Positions 35,263-43,870 of a DNA stretch of 64,000 bases are shown piece after piece (within the stretch, counting starts at the first letter, position 1; each line of letters opens with the position of its first letter). Source of the stretch: Halodesulfovibrio marinisediminis DSM 17456 (GTDB lineage Bacteria > Desulfobacterota > Desulfovibrionia > Desulfovibrionales > Desulfovibrionaceae); the NCBI RefSeq assembly GCF_900129975.1, contig NZ_FSRG01000008.1, positions 62,001 through 126,000 of the forward strand, given 5' to 3'. The notes under the pieces are model-generated. The model was given only the letters and a program-made list of their open reading frames with translations, had not been told where the DNA came from and searched no databases. A program made the translations under genes and the position numbers.

Positions 35263-38200
35263 TTAGAATTCGTAAGTAGCGTTGATTGCGCCACCGTAGC
35301 TTTCGCGGTGTGCACTACCGAGGAAGTCGAAGTCAGCACCGAGTTTGAAAGCGTCAGTGATCTGGTAGTCGAGACCTGCGCCAACAGCGATGTTGGTGTA
35401 GTCACGCTCAACAGATGAATCAGAGAGAGCAGGACCAGCAGCGAAGCGGCCATTAGTTACAACATTTTCACCAGCCCAATCCTGTACCCATGCAACACGC
35501 AGTTCAGGAGTGAGTTTGTCGAAAGTGCCGCTTAAACGTACACCAAGAGCAGTTTCGAAGATGTTGTTGTTCTGATCATCAACAATCAGGTTAGACTTGC
35601 CAGCACCGTGTTCAGAGTAGGACTCAGTGCTGATGTAGCTGTAATCCGCTGCGAGGAACGGAGTAACAACAAGTTTTTCAACCATAAAGTCTTTACCGAT
35701 TTCAGCACCGAAGTTGAGGGTGTAACCATCAAAGTCAGCTGATGCTTTGCCGGCAAGAACGGTCATGTAGCGATCTACGTCGTACTTGTTGAAGCCGTAA
35801 GATGCGTGACCGTCGAGGTACCAACCTTTACCAAATGTGTAGTCAGAGTACAGGGTAAAGAGATGGGTATCGATGTCATTTTCGTTATCGGAATCTTTAG
35901 AGTCTACATTTGTATTCATGTAGGTGTATGCGAAACCAAGACGGAAGTTGTCGTTGAGAGCGCGGTCAATACCGAAGGTGAGACCAAGAGTTTTGGAATC
36001 GTATGCGGTACCACCATCATGAGCAGACTCGTCTGCATAGTTTCCGAAGAACTGACCCCAGAGTTTCCACTGAGCATCTTCACTACCGGAAGAATCACCG
36101 CGAACATTAGCAACGTGAGTGTTGATAACGTTGCGTGCAGAAGCGTTAGCAGCGATTACAGAAGTAACAGCGCCAGAGAACGGTTCTGGGTGAGCTTCGT
36201 CGATTGCTTTTTGGAGAAGAGCAGTGTTGGCAAGACGTGGATCGTTGCCGAATACTGTTTTCATAGCAAAAGCATCGTTAGGATTTACGCCTTCAGCAGC
36301 AAAGTCAGCAGCGTCTTTAACATCGAGGTCAATGGTAAGAGATTTCTTATCTTGACTAATGCCTAAGTTTTTAAGGGTGTAGAACGCAGAGCTCGCACTA
36401 ACATCAGTCATGTTTTCAGCAGTGATATCACCAGCACCAGTGCTTTGAGCAATTACGATACCGTCTTCGCTTACAGCATTATCTGCTACTTTTACGTTAA
36501 CAGAAGTGTTATTGAGTGTGATATCGCCGGTTGTTGTGGTGATTTTACCGTTTTTGGTTGCTTTAGCAACGCTGTCGTACTCAACGGTAGTTACGAGCTG
36601 AGCAGAGCTTTCATGATCTGGTGTAGTATTACCGAATGTAACGGCATTTGCATCAGCTGTGAGCACTGATGTTCCAAGGTCAAGAGTAGCCACGCCGTCA
36701 GCATCTTGTTCTGCGTTGACCTTCATGGCACCACCAAGTGTCATGTTTGCGCCAAGGAGCAGGGAGGCTGCGTCTTCAATCTCAACGGTACCAGTTGTTG
36801 TTACTTCACGGTTGATTGCAAGAGTAGCATTATCTTCAACTTTAATTGTTGAAGCTGCAAATGCATTTGTTACGCCTTCAGCAGCTTTTTCAACAATGAT
36901 TGATGAATTATCTTCTGCTGCAAGAGCCATTGCTTGACCAGCGTTATCAACAGTTCCTGTTACGATAGCTTTAGAGTCTTCGTAGGTGGTAACACTGATG
37001 TTCTGAAGGCCAACAGTATTATGAATCTGAGCTTTATCAATAGTCAATGTAGCTTTGTCAGCTACAGCTATTTTAACAAAGCCTTTGTACTGAGTATTTG
37101 CTGCTTCAACGTTTGCTGCATTGAATTTAGAAATTGCAGTATCACTGAGGAAACCAAGAGTGCCAGTACCCTTGAGGTCGACGTCTTGATTATCATCGCT
37201 ACTATCAACTACAGAACTACCGTCAGCGATAAAGAACGTACCAGCACCAAACACCTCTAGAGTCTGATCTGTTAGTACAGTTCCTTTATTGACGAAAATT
37301 CCGTTGTTTTCAATTGCAGTTGTTGCATTGGTGATTTCTACAGTGCCACCAGACTGGTTTATAAATTCACCGTCATTTGTAATATAAAGAGCTGTATCAC
37401 CTGCACTAGCATCATCATCAGTTAATATAACAGTTTTGTTGTTAAGGAAGCTACCGCCATCAACAGCAATTTGAGCAGCTTTGCCAGTAGAATCTGCTGA
37501 AACTATTCCTTGGTTGTCAAAGATGCCATCTTCTTCAACCGTAACAAAAAGGTTATTGAGAGCTTTTTGAGATTTGTTAACCACAGTTGTGGTTGTTTCA
37601 TCATCTCCTTCGACAATAATTCCATCCGCACCTACAACGGATCCTCCATTATTGCTAATGTCGAAATTACCTGCGCCCTGCTCATCAGACTTTGTTGGGT
37701 CGGTGATGGTTGCATCTTTAACAAATTCAACAGCACCTGCACCAGCAAATTCGATTTTTTGAGCAGTACCACCAGCGTAGCAGTATTCTCCATTATCACT
37801 AATAACAACATCAACCTGAATATCACCTGCGTTTTTAACTTCTTTAAGGTCGGTTATTTCAGTGATGGCATCTTTGTTTGCATCTGAACCTGCATCTACA
37901 CCGCCAACGAGCTTTGCACCGGACTGGACGTCAAGTACATAACCTTTGAGAGCGTCTGATTTACCGGTAGTATCATCTTTATCATTAACAGTGAGGGTTG
38001 CGTTTTCAGCAACAGCAACATTAGTGAATCCTTTAAGGGTGAGCTTCTGATCAGAAGTAGCTGCGCCCTGTACGAGTAAATCACTAGGGGTAGCTGTATC
38101 AACAACCGTTGCATCTTTTGCAAGTGTAACAGTGTCATCAGCATCTTTGTCAAAGTTTACAATTGCAGTGTCGGCTGTGCCAACTTTACCACCAGCAAGA

Positions 38201-40632
38201 ATTACTTCTTTGTTACCAGTGCCTGTGTCGTCAATACTAGCAACAGAGCCACCAGAAAGTTTTACAGTTGCATCAGCGTTAGCAACGCTACCCATAGTAA
38301 CTGCACCAGCAGTGCCGGTTACGTTTTCAAACATAGCACCGGTACCAGCAACGGTAACTGCACCAAGCTTACCTTCGTTTTTGAGGGTAGCGTGGTCGCC
38401 AACGGTTGGTGTAACTTCGGTAGCAAGAGCTTTCTCAGACTTGTTGGTGACAACAATTGCTTTATCAGCAGATGCGCCTTCAAGAGCAACAGCAGTAAAC
38501 TCTTTAAGTGTGGTTTTGCCAAAAGCAAAGTTTTTGCTAGCAGCAGCATCTCCTTCCAAGTCAGTGATTGTACCGGAAGCTTTGATATTCAATACATCGG
38601 TTGCACCATAGGTAACAGTTGCGTCTGTAGTATCGCTGATCAAATTGATGATGTCATTGCCGCCGCCTTGTGCGATGGTACCAATTTTACCGCCACCAAG
38701 GTTAATGGTGTCTGCTGCTGCGTCGCCACCATTAACAGTTGTAACTTCGCCGCCTGTTATGGTGAATTCGTTTGTAGCTGTATCACCAAGATTGATTACG
38801 CCAGCTACTGAAGTACCACTGATGCTTACTGTATCGCTATCAGCACCGCCAGTAACTCCTGCAACCTTACCACCTGTCATGGTGAATGTGTTAGCACCAG
38901 CACCAAGGTCAATAGCGCCTACAACTTCACCACCAGTAACGGTGAGAATGTCGGCTTCACCCTTAAGAGCAATATCACCAGTTACTTTGCCCTCGTTGAT
39001 AGTAACAAAGTCTGCAGCCGCATCACCTGTAATGCTAGCAACCTTGCCGCCGTCAACAGTTACTTTACCTGAAGTAAGAGTAACTGCACCGGTTTCGCCA
39101 GAAACGCTCTGGAGGTGTGCACCTGTACCATTAACAGTAACTGCACCAAGAGTACCTTCGTTTTTGAGGGTAGCGTAATTGCCAATAGTTGGTGTAACTT
39201 CGGTAGCAAGTGCAGTTGTAGATTTGTTGGTAACTACAATTGCTTTTTCAGCAGATGCACCAGCAAGAGCAACAGCAGTAAACCCTTCAAGTTTGGTTTT
39301 GCCAAAAACAAATTTTTTGCTATCAGTATCAGGAGCCGGCAAGTCATTGATTTCACCGGAAGCTTTGATATTCAGTTCGTCGCCTGTAGCAAAGGTAACC
39401 GTTGCGTCTGTAGTGTCGCTAATCAGATTGATGACATCGTTTCCACCACCAAGGTCGATGGTCGTAACTGTACCGCCACCAAGGTAGATGGTGTCAATAC
39501 CAGTGCCACCAGCAATTTTAGCAATTGTACCGCCTTTAATTTCAGCAATACCATTGTCACCATCTGCAAATTTAACGATACCTACGGTGCCGCCATCTTC
39601 GTTAACAAACTTTGCGTTTGCATTATCAGCGATGGAAACAGAAGCAGCTGTCACGTCAGCGTTTTTGACAGTGCCGCTGTTAGTGAAGGTGCCGCCGTCA
39701 ACAGCTACTGTTGCTTTAGTTGCGCTGTTATTTTCAATGGAGCCTTCGTTAATTGCATCACCAGCAGTTACTGTAAGAACAGTCGCGTCTTTATCTGCTT
39801 TACCAACAGTAGCGCCAGCTTTGTTGATAAATTCTGCATCGGTACCGTCAACAGTTACAATGCCAAGGATACCTTCGTTAGCAAGTGTTCCGTAATCTTT
39901 TACATTAATGTCTTTAGCAGCAGTAAGCTTGCTGGTTACGGTAACAGGCGTAGCTGCTTCGCCAACTACGTTAATTGTTTCAAAGCCTTTAATCTCACTT
40001 TCGCCAAAAGTTAAATCATTACCAACTATTGCGCTGGTAAGGAGGTCGGCGGTGTCGTTAAGATTAAGAATGTCTGTGCCAGCTTCACCATCAATAGTTT
40101 TGCCTGCAGCAGTCGAGCTTCCCGCAGTGATCGTCAAAATATCATCACCAGTACCCATTGTTACGTCGTCAGAGAAAACTCCACTTGCAACAAGAGTGTC
40201 ATTACCTGCGCCAAAAGTTGTTGTGCCGGTAACCGTACCTTTATTGGTGAAGGTTACACCATTTGCAGCAGCATCGCCTGCAAATACAACGTTACCAAGG
40301 AAGGTATTACCATTGTTAAGGATAATTTCGTTTCCAGTAGTTGCCTTAGCGTCAAACTTGAGATTTTGCCCAGCTTCACCATAAGACTGTGCTGTACCGC
40401 CAAATGTGATGATAAGATCGTTAGCAGTAAAGTTTCTAATAACCTCAGTACCTGGAGCGACGCCTACTTGCTGAGTGTATGTGGTTGTCGCGCCAATATC
40501 CTCAGGTGTAGAGGCGATGTTGAAATCGCCAGGAGCAGCTAAAGCAGCAGCTGGTGCTGCACCTACGATAAAAGCTAATGCAGCGGCAGCAGCAGCTTTT
40601 TGGGCTCTACTCATTTTCTTCTTAGTAGCCAT
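35263..40632 (-). CDS. Large autotransporter (type V secretion) adhesin-like protein
   Basis: The 1789-residue protein has an extended, basic signal peptide (MATKKKMSRAQKAAAAAALA, then hydrophobic Ala-rich and AALAAPGD). A very long acidic passenger of short Gly/Asn/Asp-Thr repeats follows (forms such as GGNDVINL, GADSDTVSISG and GAVTVNGTG), typical of a beta-helix. From about residue 1525 to the end is a membrane beta-barrel (WKLWGQFFGNYADES, then LGLTFGIDRALNDNFRLGFA) that ends in the aromatic residue NATYEF, as outer-membrane barrels do. The passenger contains a duplicated block of about 140 residues. The role may be adhesion or biofilm; the ligand is unknown. AGGAGA precedes the ATG. A 1.2 kb non-coding region lies upstream. 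Confidence 0.92.
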   Translation of the reverse strand: MATKKKMSRAQKAAAAAALAFIVGAAPAAALAAPGDFNIASTPEDIGATTTYTQQVGVAPGTEVIRNFTANDLIITFGGTAQSYGEAGQNLKFDAKATTGNEIILNNGNTFLGNVVFAGDAAANGVTFTNKGTVTGTTTFGAGNDTLVASGVFSDDVTMGTGDDILTITAGSSTAAGKTIDGEAGTDILNLNDTADLLTSAIVGNDLTFGESEIKGFETINVVGEAATPVTVTSKLTAAKDINVKDYGTLANEGILGIVTVDGTDAEFINKAGATVGKADKDATVLTVTAGDAINEGSIENNSATKATVAVDGGTFTNSGTVKNADVTAASVSIADNANAKFVNEDGGTVGIVKFADGDNGIAEIKGGTIAKIAGGTGIDTIYLGGGTVTTIDLGGGNDVINLISDTTDATVTFATGDELNIKASGEINDLPAPDTDSKKFVFGKTKLEGFTAVALAGASAEKAIVVTNKSTTALATEVTPTIGNYATLKNEGTLGAVTVNGTGAHLQSVSGETGAVTLTSGKVTVDGGKVASITGDAAADFVTINEGKVTGDIALKGEADILTVTGGEVVGAIDLGAGANTFTMTGGKVAGVTGGADSDTVSISGTSVAGVINLGDTATNEFTITGGEVTTVNGGDAAADTINLGGGKIGTIAQGGGNDIINLISDTTDATVTYGATDVLNIKASGTITDLEGDAAASKNFAFGKTTLKEFTAVALEGASADKAIVVTNKSEKALATEVTPTVGDHATLKNEGKLGAVTVAGTGAMFENVTGTAGAVTMGSVANADATVKLSGGSVASIDDTGTGNKEVILAGGKVGTADTAIVNFDKDADDTVTLAKDATVVDTATPSDLLVQGAATSDQKLTLKGFTNVAVAENATLTVNDKDDTTGKSDALKGYVLDVQSGAKLVGGVDAGSDANKDAITEITDLKEVKNAGDIQVDVVISDNGEYCYAGGTAQKIEFAGAGAVEFVKDATITDPTKSDEQGAGNFDISNNGGSVVGADGIIVEGDDETTTTVVNKSQKALNNLFVTVEEDGIFDNQGIVSADSTGKAAQIAVDGGSFLNNKTVILTDDDASAGDTALYITNDGEFINQSGGTVEITNATTAIENNGIFVNKGTVLTDQTLEVFGAGTFFIADGSSVVDSSDDNQDVDLKGTGTLGFLSDTAISKFNAANVEAANTQYKGFVKIAVADKATLTIDKAQIHNTVGLQNISVTTYEDSKAIVTGTVDNAGQAMALAAEDNSSIIVEKAAEGVTNAFAASTIKVEDNATLAINREVTTTGTVEIEDAASLLLGANMTLGGAMKVNAEQDADGVATLDLGTSVLTADANAVTFGNTTPDHESSAQLVTTVEYDSVAKATKNGKITTTTGDITLNNTSVNVKVADNAVSEDGIVIAQSTGAGDITAENMTDVSASSAFYTLKNLGISQDKKSLTIDLDVKDAADFAAEGVNPNDAFAMKTVFGNDPRLANTALLQKAIDEAHPEPFSGAVTSVIAANASARNVINTHVANVRGDSSGSEDAQWKLWGQFFGNYADESAHDGGTAYDSKTLGLTFGIDRALNDNFRLGFAYTYMNTNVDSKDSDNENDIDTHLFTLYSDYTFGKGWYLDGHASYGFNKYDVDRYMTVLAGKASADFDGYTLNFGAEIGKDFMVEKLVVTPFLAADYSYISTESYSEHGAGKSNLIVDDQNNNIFETALGVRLSGTFDKLTPELRVAWVQDWAGENVVTNGRFAAGPALSDSSVERDYTNIAVGAGLDYQITDAFKLGADFDFLGSAHRESYGGAINATYEF
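38291..38712. repeat. Passenger duplication, copy 1
   Basis: About 420 bases similar to copy 2 at 39075-39494, in phase and offset by 783 bases (261 codons). It encodes segments such as NLISDTTDATVTYGATDVLN and KAIVVTNKSEKALATEVTP. Confidence 0.8.
39075..39494. repeat. Passenger duplication, copy 2
   Basis: The counterpart of copy 1, encoding NLISDTTDATVTFATGDELN and KAIVVTNKSTTALATEVTP. The two blocks differ more at synonymous sites and in the linker than in the core strands. Confidence 0.8.
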
Positions 40633-41844
40633 GAAAAAACTCTCCTTTTAAGGCCTTAAAAAAAGATAATAGGTTTGTAGTACAGACCAACTTGTTAAAA
40701 ATGACATGCTGATGTTGGCGTTGTTGTGTAAACAGCTCGTTTACAGTTTCGCTAGCGATGTGCCCTTATTTGTACTGGCGGGAGCTACACAAACTATAGG
40801 AAGAAGACAGGTACATGCGAACCAGTAATAGAGGCTTTTGTGAGCGCGGTAAGCGTCCACAAGAGTCTTTTTATTTGGGCTAGCATGGTGGCAGTATCTT
40901 CTAACTATACAGTATATTGGGGGTCCCCCCCTCTCCTGCTAGTTCAATCTCCAGCGTGCCATTCTTAAAAAGCAGGTTTTGGGAGGGGTAATACCATAGA
41001 AAAATGAAAGAGGAAAAAATGCCTGTGAATAAATTCAGGCTGCAGTATTTATTTTTCTTGAAGTAAACGCGTGTTAAAAGTTAGTGCTTACTTGTAAAAA
41101 AACGACTTAGAAGTGAGTACTTACTGTTGTTAGTAGAATACAAAAAAAAAAGTAACAGTGTTCACTTGTTAAGATTTAACTATAAAAAAATAGCGTTTTT
41201 TATTCTTATGTAAATTGACTTTGTACTTTTTTATAAAAAGCAAATCCTGATAGTGGGATAGGAGCTATATGCCTTATCTAGTTATGTGTTGTCGTTTTTT
41301 CTATTGATGTTGTGAAGATGTTAACTAGCAATAACATTAGCAGGTTGCGAGTAAAGGCGTTGTATTCGAATGGATTGCCATGTTTTTTGTGGCATAGTAA
41401 TTTGAGAAAATTATATATTATTTACTTTATATATTAAGTTTATATGAATGATAGTTTTTTTGTATTTTATTAATTCCGTGGTTATATAGTAATTTCATAC
41501 TGATATATTGCTTCTATAAATCAATAACTCTTCCTCTCCCTGCACGAAGCTTGGCTGAATGAATATTTCAATCTGTTATCTAAGAATATAGCAAAGCTTG
41601 TTAAGGCAATATGTAGGTACAGCGAAGGAGGCGCAGGCTCCGCTTATGAATAGTAGACGTGCGAACCCTGCTATGATGATGAATGTGTATCGTGGTGGGG
41701 GACTAGCTCATTCCAAATTGGTATGAAAGTATTTGGAATTTATGAGGGTAAGGTGCTAAACCTACTTTGGCCGCACACAACTAGATTATTCGACTATTCA
41801 AAATTGTTATAGTCCATCTGTACAGACTAGCAGAAGAACCCACG
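40633..41844. other. 1.2 kb non-coding region upstream of the autotransporter
   Basis: No supported gene. It contains an inverted repeat TGTAAAC-N5-GTTTACA (40727-40745), a GGGGGTCCCCC core (40919-40929), and a very AT-rich tract from about 41050 to 41520. The autotransporter promoter must lie here, but I cannot place it with confidence. A short open frame (MNSRRANPAMMMNVYRGGGL near 41646) is too weak to call. Confidence 0.4.
40727..40745. promoter_or_regulatory. Inverted repeat, possible operator of the autotransporter
   Basis: TGTAAAC and GTTTACA are exact complements five bases apart, about 95 bases upstream of the start codon. The layout suits a repressor or activator dimer. The binding protein is not known. 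Confidence 0.4.
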
Positions 41845-41920
41845 AATAAAGAAAGCACCTTATCGGTGCTTTTTTATTAGTGTAACGCAAAAGTTATTGT
41901 CTAGAATAAGCCTTAGGCTG
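41845..41920. repeat. 75-bp repeat, copy B
   Basis: It matches copy A (31351-31425) and includes the same terminator core GCACCTTATCGGTGC. The match ends at the very base where the left end of the second IS begins. Confidence 0.9.
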
Positions 41921-43100
41921 TGTAAATCTCCCGTACAATAAGACCAGCCGAAAGTTGATATTTTCGTTAACCTGCATCTTATTAAGAAGATAGGAACGAT
42001 GCAGAAATCTCGATTCACTAAAAGTCAGAAAATTCGGATTCTCAAAGACGTTGAATGCGTCAGAAAGATTGCTGAAATTTGCCGCAAACACTCTGTAAGT
42101 CAAGCCACTTACTATAAGTGAAACAAAATATGGCAGGATGGAAACGTCTGAAACTCATTAGTTGCGTGACCTAGAAGCTGAGAATGCACGTTTGAAGCGA
42201 ATGTTTGCCGATTTGAGCCTTGAAAACGAGGCGCTCAAGGATGTTATTGCAAAAAAGCTTTAGAGCCGGCTGAGAAGCATGAACTGATCACGTTTGTGCA
42301 TCAGGCCCACGGCCTAAGCATTCGACGTTCATGCGCAGCATTGAAACACAGCCGTTCTGTCTACGTCTACAAAGCAAATCCGAGAGACGATTCGGCGGTC
42401 ATAGAGTTGTTGCTTCAGCTGGCTGAACGATATCCAACATACGGCTTCCACAAACTATTTCAGCATATTCGCTGAAATGGAACTCGCTGGAACCATAAGC
42501 GCGTTTATCGTGTGCACTGCATGTTGAAAATGAATCTATGGAGGAAAGGAAAAAAACGTCTACCCTCCCGCAATCCAGAACGTCTTGCTGTGCCACCTGA
42601 AGCGAAATGTTGTTGGTCGGTAAATTTTATGCACGATGCGTTAATGAGTGGGCAGAGGTTCCGAACTTTCAACGTCATCAATGACTTCAGTCGTGAATGC
42701 TTAGCTGCGGCCAGAGTATTACGGGTGCTGGATCGTATTGATGCGTGGCGAGGGATTCCTGAAAAGATCAGAATGGACCTTGGGCCAGAGCCAGTCTCTA
42801 TGGCAATGATCGATAGGGCAGAATGGAAAGGTATACATCTGGAACACATTTACCACGGAAAGCCGACTCAGAATTCGTGCATCGAACGGTTCAACCGAAC
42901 CTATAGCGCTGAAGTTCTATGTTTTTACTTGTTTTCAACTTTGAGGAAAGTCACAGAACAAACGGAACGGTGTCTAAAAGAATACAATAAAGAACTGCCT
43001 CATAAGCTCCTCGGCAATCTGACTCCTGCCAAATACCTTGAAGCCCTTTCTCCCTGCAAAATTTCTATTCACGGGTGGAACCAATCAAGGGAGATTTACA
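41921..43100 (+). mobile_element. Second IS3-family element, inactive
   Basis: 1180 bp with perfect 12-bp terminal inverted repeats: TGTAAATCTCCC at 41921-41932 and GGGAGATTTACA at 43089-43100. It encodes an IS3-type transposase, resembling the SRFT-starting orfA group, with damaged orfA and orfB. The flanks (left CTG, right ACA) show no target duplication, which agrees with a rearrangement after insertion. Confidence 0.88.
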
Positions 43101-43171
43101 ACACCACTACTGACACCAAAAAAGAAGTTAGAGATAGGCACAAAAAAAGCTCTTACAAGAAATCCTTGTAA
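41999..43171 (+). pseudogene. IS3-family transposase remnant (orfA and orfB)
   Basis: OrfA (MQKSRFTKSQKIRILKDVEC) ends at a TGA after ATYYK, where relatives have Trp. The orfB start (ITFVHQAHGLSIRRSCAALK, then LAERYPTYGFHKLFQHIR) is cut by a stop near 42473. The rest is open from about 42512: WSVNFMHDALMSGQRFRTFN, MDLGPEP and SCIERFNRTY. Known relatives read WSMDFM, so the first catalytic Asp is Asn here; the second Asp and the Glu remain. A short internal deletion follows NDFSREC. OrfB reads past the right IS end to 43171. Confidence 0.85.
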
Positions 43172-43181
43172 GAGCTTTTTT
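43142..43181. terminator. Bidirectional terminator between IS and tRNA-Leu
   Basis: A-rich left arm (ending GCTCTTACAAG) and T-rich right arm (CTTGTAAGAGC plus six T) enclose five bases. On the minus strand it ends the tRNA-Leu transcript. Confidence 0.85.
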
Positions 43182-43186
43182 ATTTC

Positions 43187-43273
43187 TGGTACCCGGGGCC
43201 GGACTTGAACCGGCACGTCCTTGCGGACGAGAGATTTTAAGTCTCTTGTGTCTACCAATTCCACCACCCGGGC
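43187..43273 (-). tRNA. tRNA-Leu, anticodon UAA
   Basis: 87 nucleotides including the encoded CCA. Acceptor arms GCCCGGG and CCCGGGT, D arm TGGTGGAATTGGTAGACAC, anticodon stem AGAGA/TCTCT with loop CTTAAAA (anticodon TAA), a long variable arm CGTCCGCAAGGACG as required for class II leucine tRNA, and T arm GCCGGTTCAAGTCCGGC. The first acceptor pair is G-U. Its 3' end faces the accessory region, a common integration arrangement, but no second copy of the tRNA end was seen to the left. Confidence 0.97.
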
Positions 43274-43354
43274 ACAGAAAAGGTGAAGCCTTCTATACCG
43301 CTAAACGGAAAGTCGTCAACCTCATTAGGCAAATTTTTTCATTTTTTTTATTCA

Positions 43355-43720
43355 TTATACACAAGTTCCGGATGAAATATCGATTCCAGACTCTTTCCAT
43401 GCCCCGTTTGTAAACTGGTAAAGGCTAGACATTTCGAGATTTTTTTGAATAGCGTACAAACGAGCTACCGTCTGAGTCGGGAAAAATGGAACCACAGCAT
43501 CGCAGATAGTATGCAACAGTCCTTCATCATAGTCAGTTAGAACAAATTGAATTCGCAACCCATCATCAAGAGCAAAAAAATCTAGATGCTCTGCTCCGCA
43601 TGCATGTAGAGTCTCTGTTAGCTTTTCCTTAAGCTCATCTTCGCACTCTATCAGTTCTGCATAACTCAGTTCCGAATTGTACTGTACATATCCCAACACT
43701 TCGCAATCATATGTTGCCAT
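43355..43720 (-). CDS. Hypothetical acidic protein
   Basis: The 121-residue protein, pI clearly acidic (ELIECEDELKEKLTETL), has alternating helix and strand and a conserved-looking HLDFFALDDGLRIQFVLTD segment. No signal peptide and no membrane span. GCAGGAGT before the ATG is a good ribosome binding site. No family is recognised. It lies between the tRNA and the large chemoreceptor and could belong to either neighbourhood. Confidence 0.7.
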   Translation of the reverse strand: MATYDCEVLGYVQYNSELSYAELIECEDELKEKLTETLHACGAEHLDFFALDDGLRIQFVLTDYDEGLLHTICDAVVPFFPTQTVARLYAIQKNLEMSSLYQFTNGAWKESGIDISSGTCV

Positions 43721-43814
43721 CAGTGACTCCTGCTTAATGAAATACCAAAGCTATACAAGCCATCACAGACACATTATGTCAACTACCTATCTACACATCA
43801 CAACTACAATGCAT

Positions 43815-43848
43815 AAAAAAGCCCTATCCCAATATTTGGGATAGGGCT
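43815..43848 (-). terminator. Terminator of the large chemoreceptor gene
   Basis: AGCCCTATCCCAA and its complement (43820-43832 and 43836-43848) flank TAT; on the minus strand it ends in six T. Confidence 0.88.
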
Positions 43849-43870
43849 CTAAACAAATTACACTTTCAAC

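Noticed and set aside
35806-40384. Long plus-strand open frames opposite the autotransporter (for example 39115-40014)
   Set aside because: They are antisense shadows of a repetitive, low-complexity coding region; no ribosome binding sites or sensible domains.
43187-43273. tRNA-Leu as the attachment site of an integrated element
   Set aside because: The 3' end faces the accessory region, but no second copy of the tRNA end and no integrase gene were seen.
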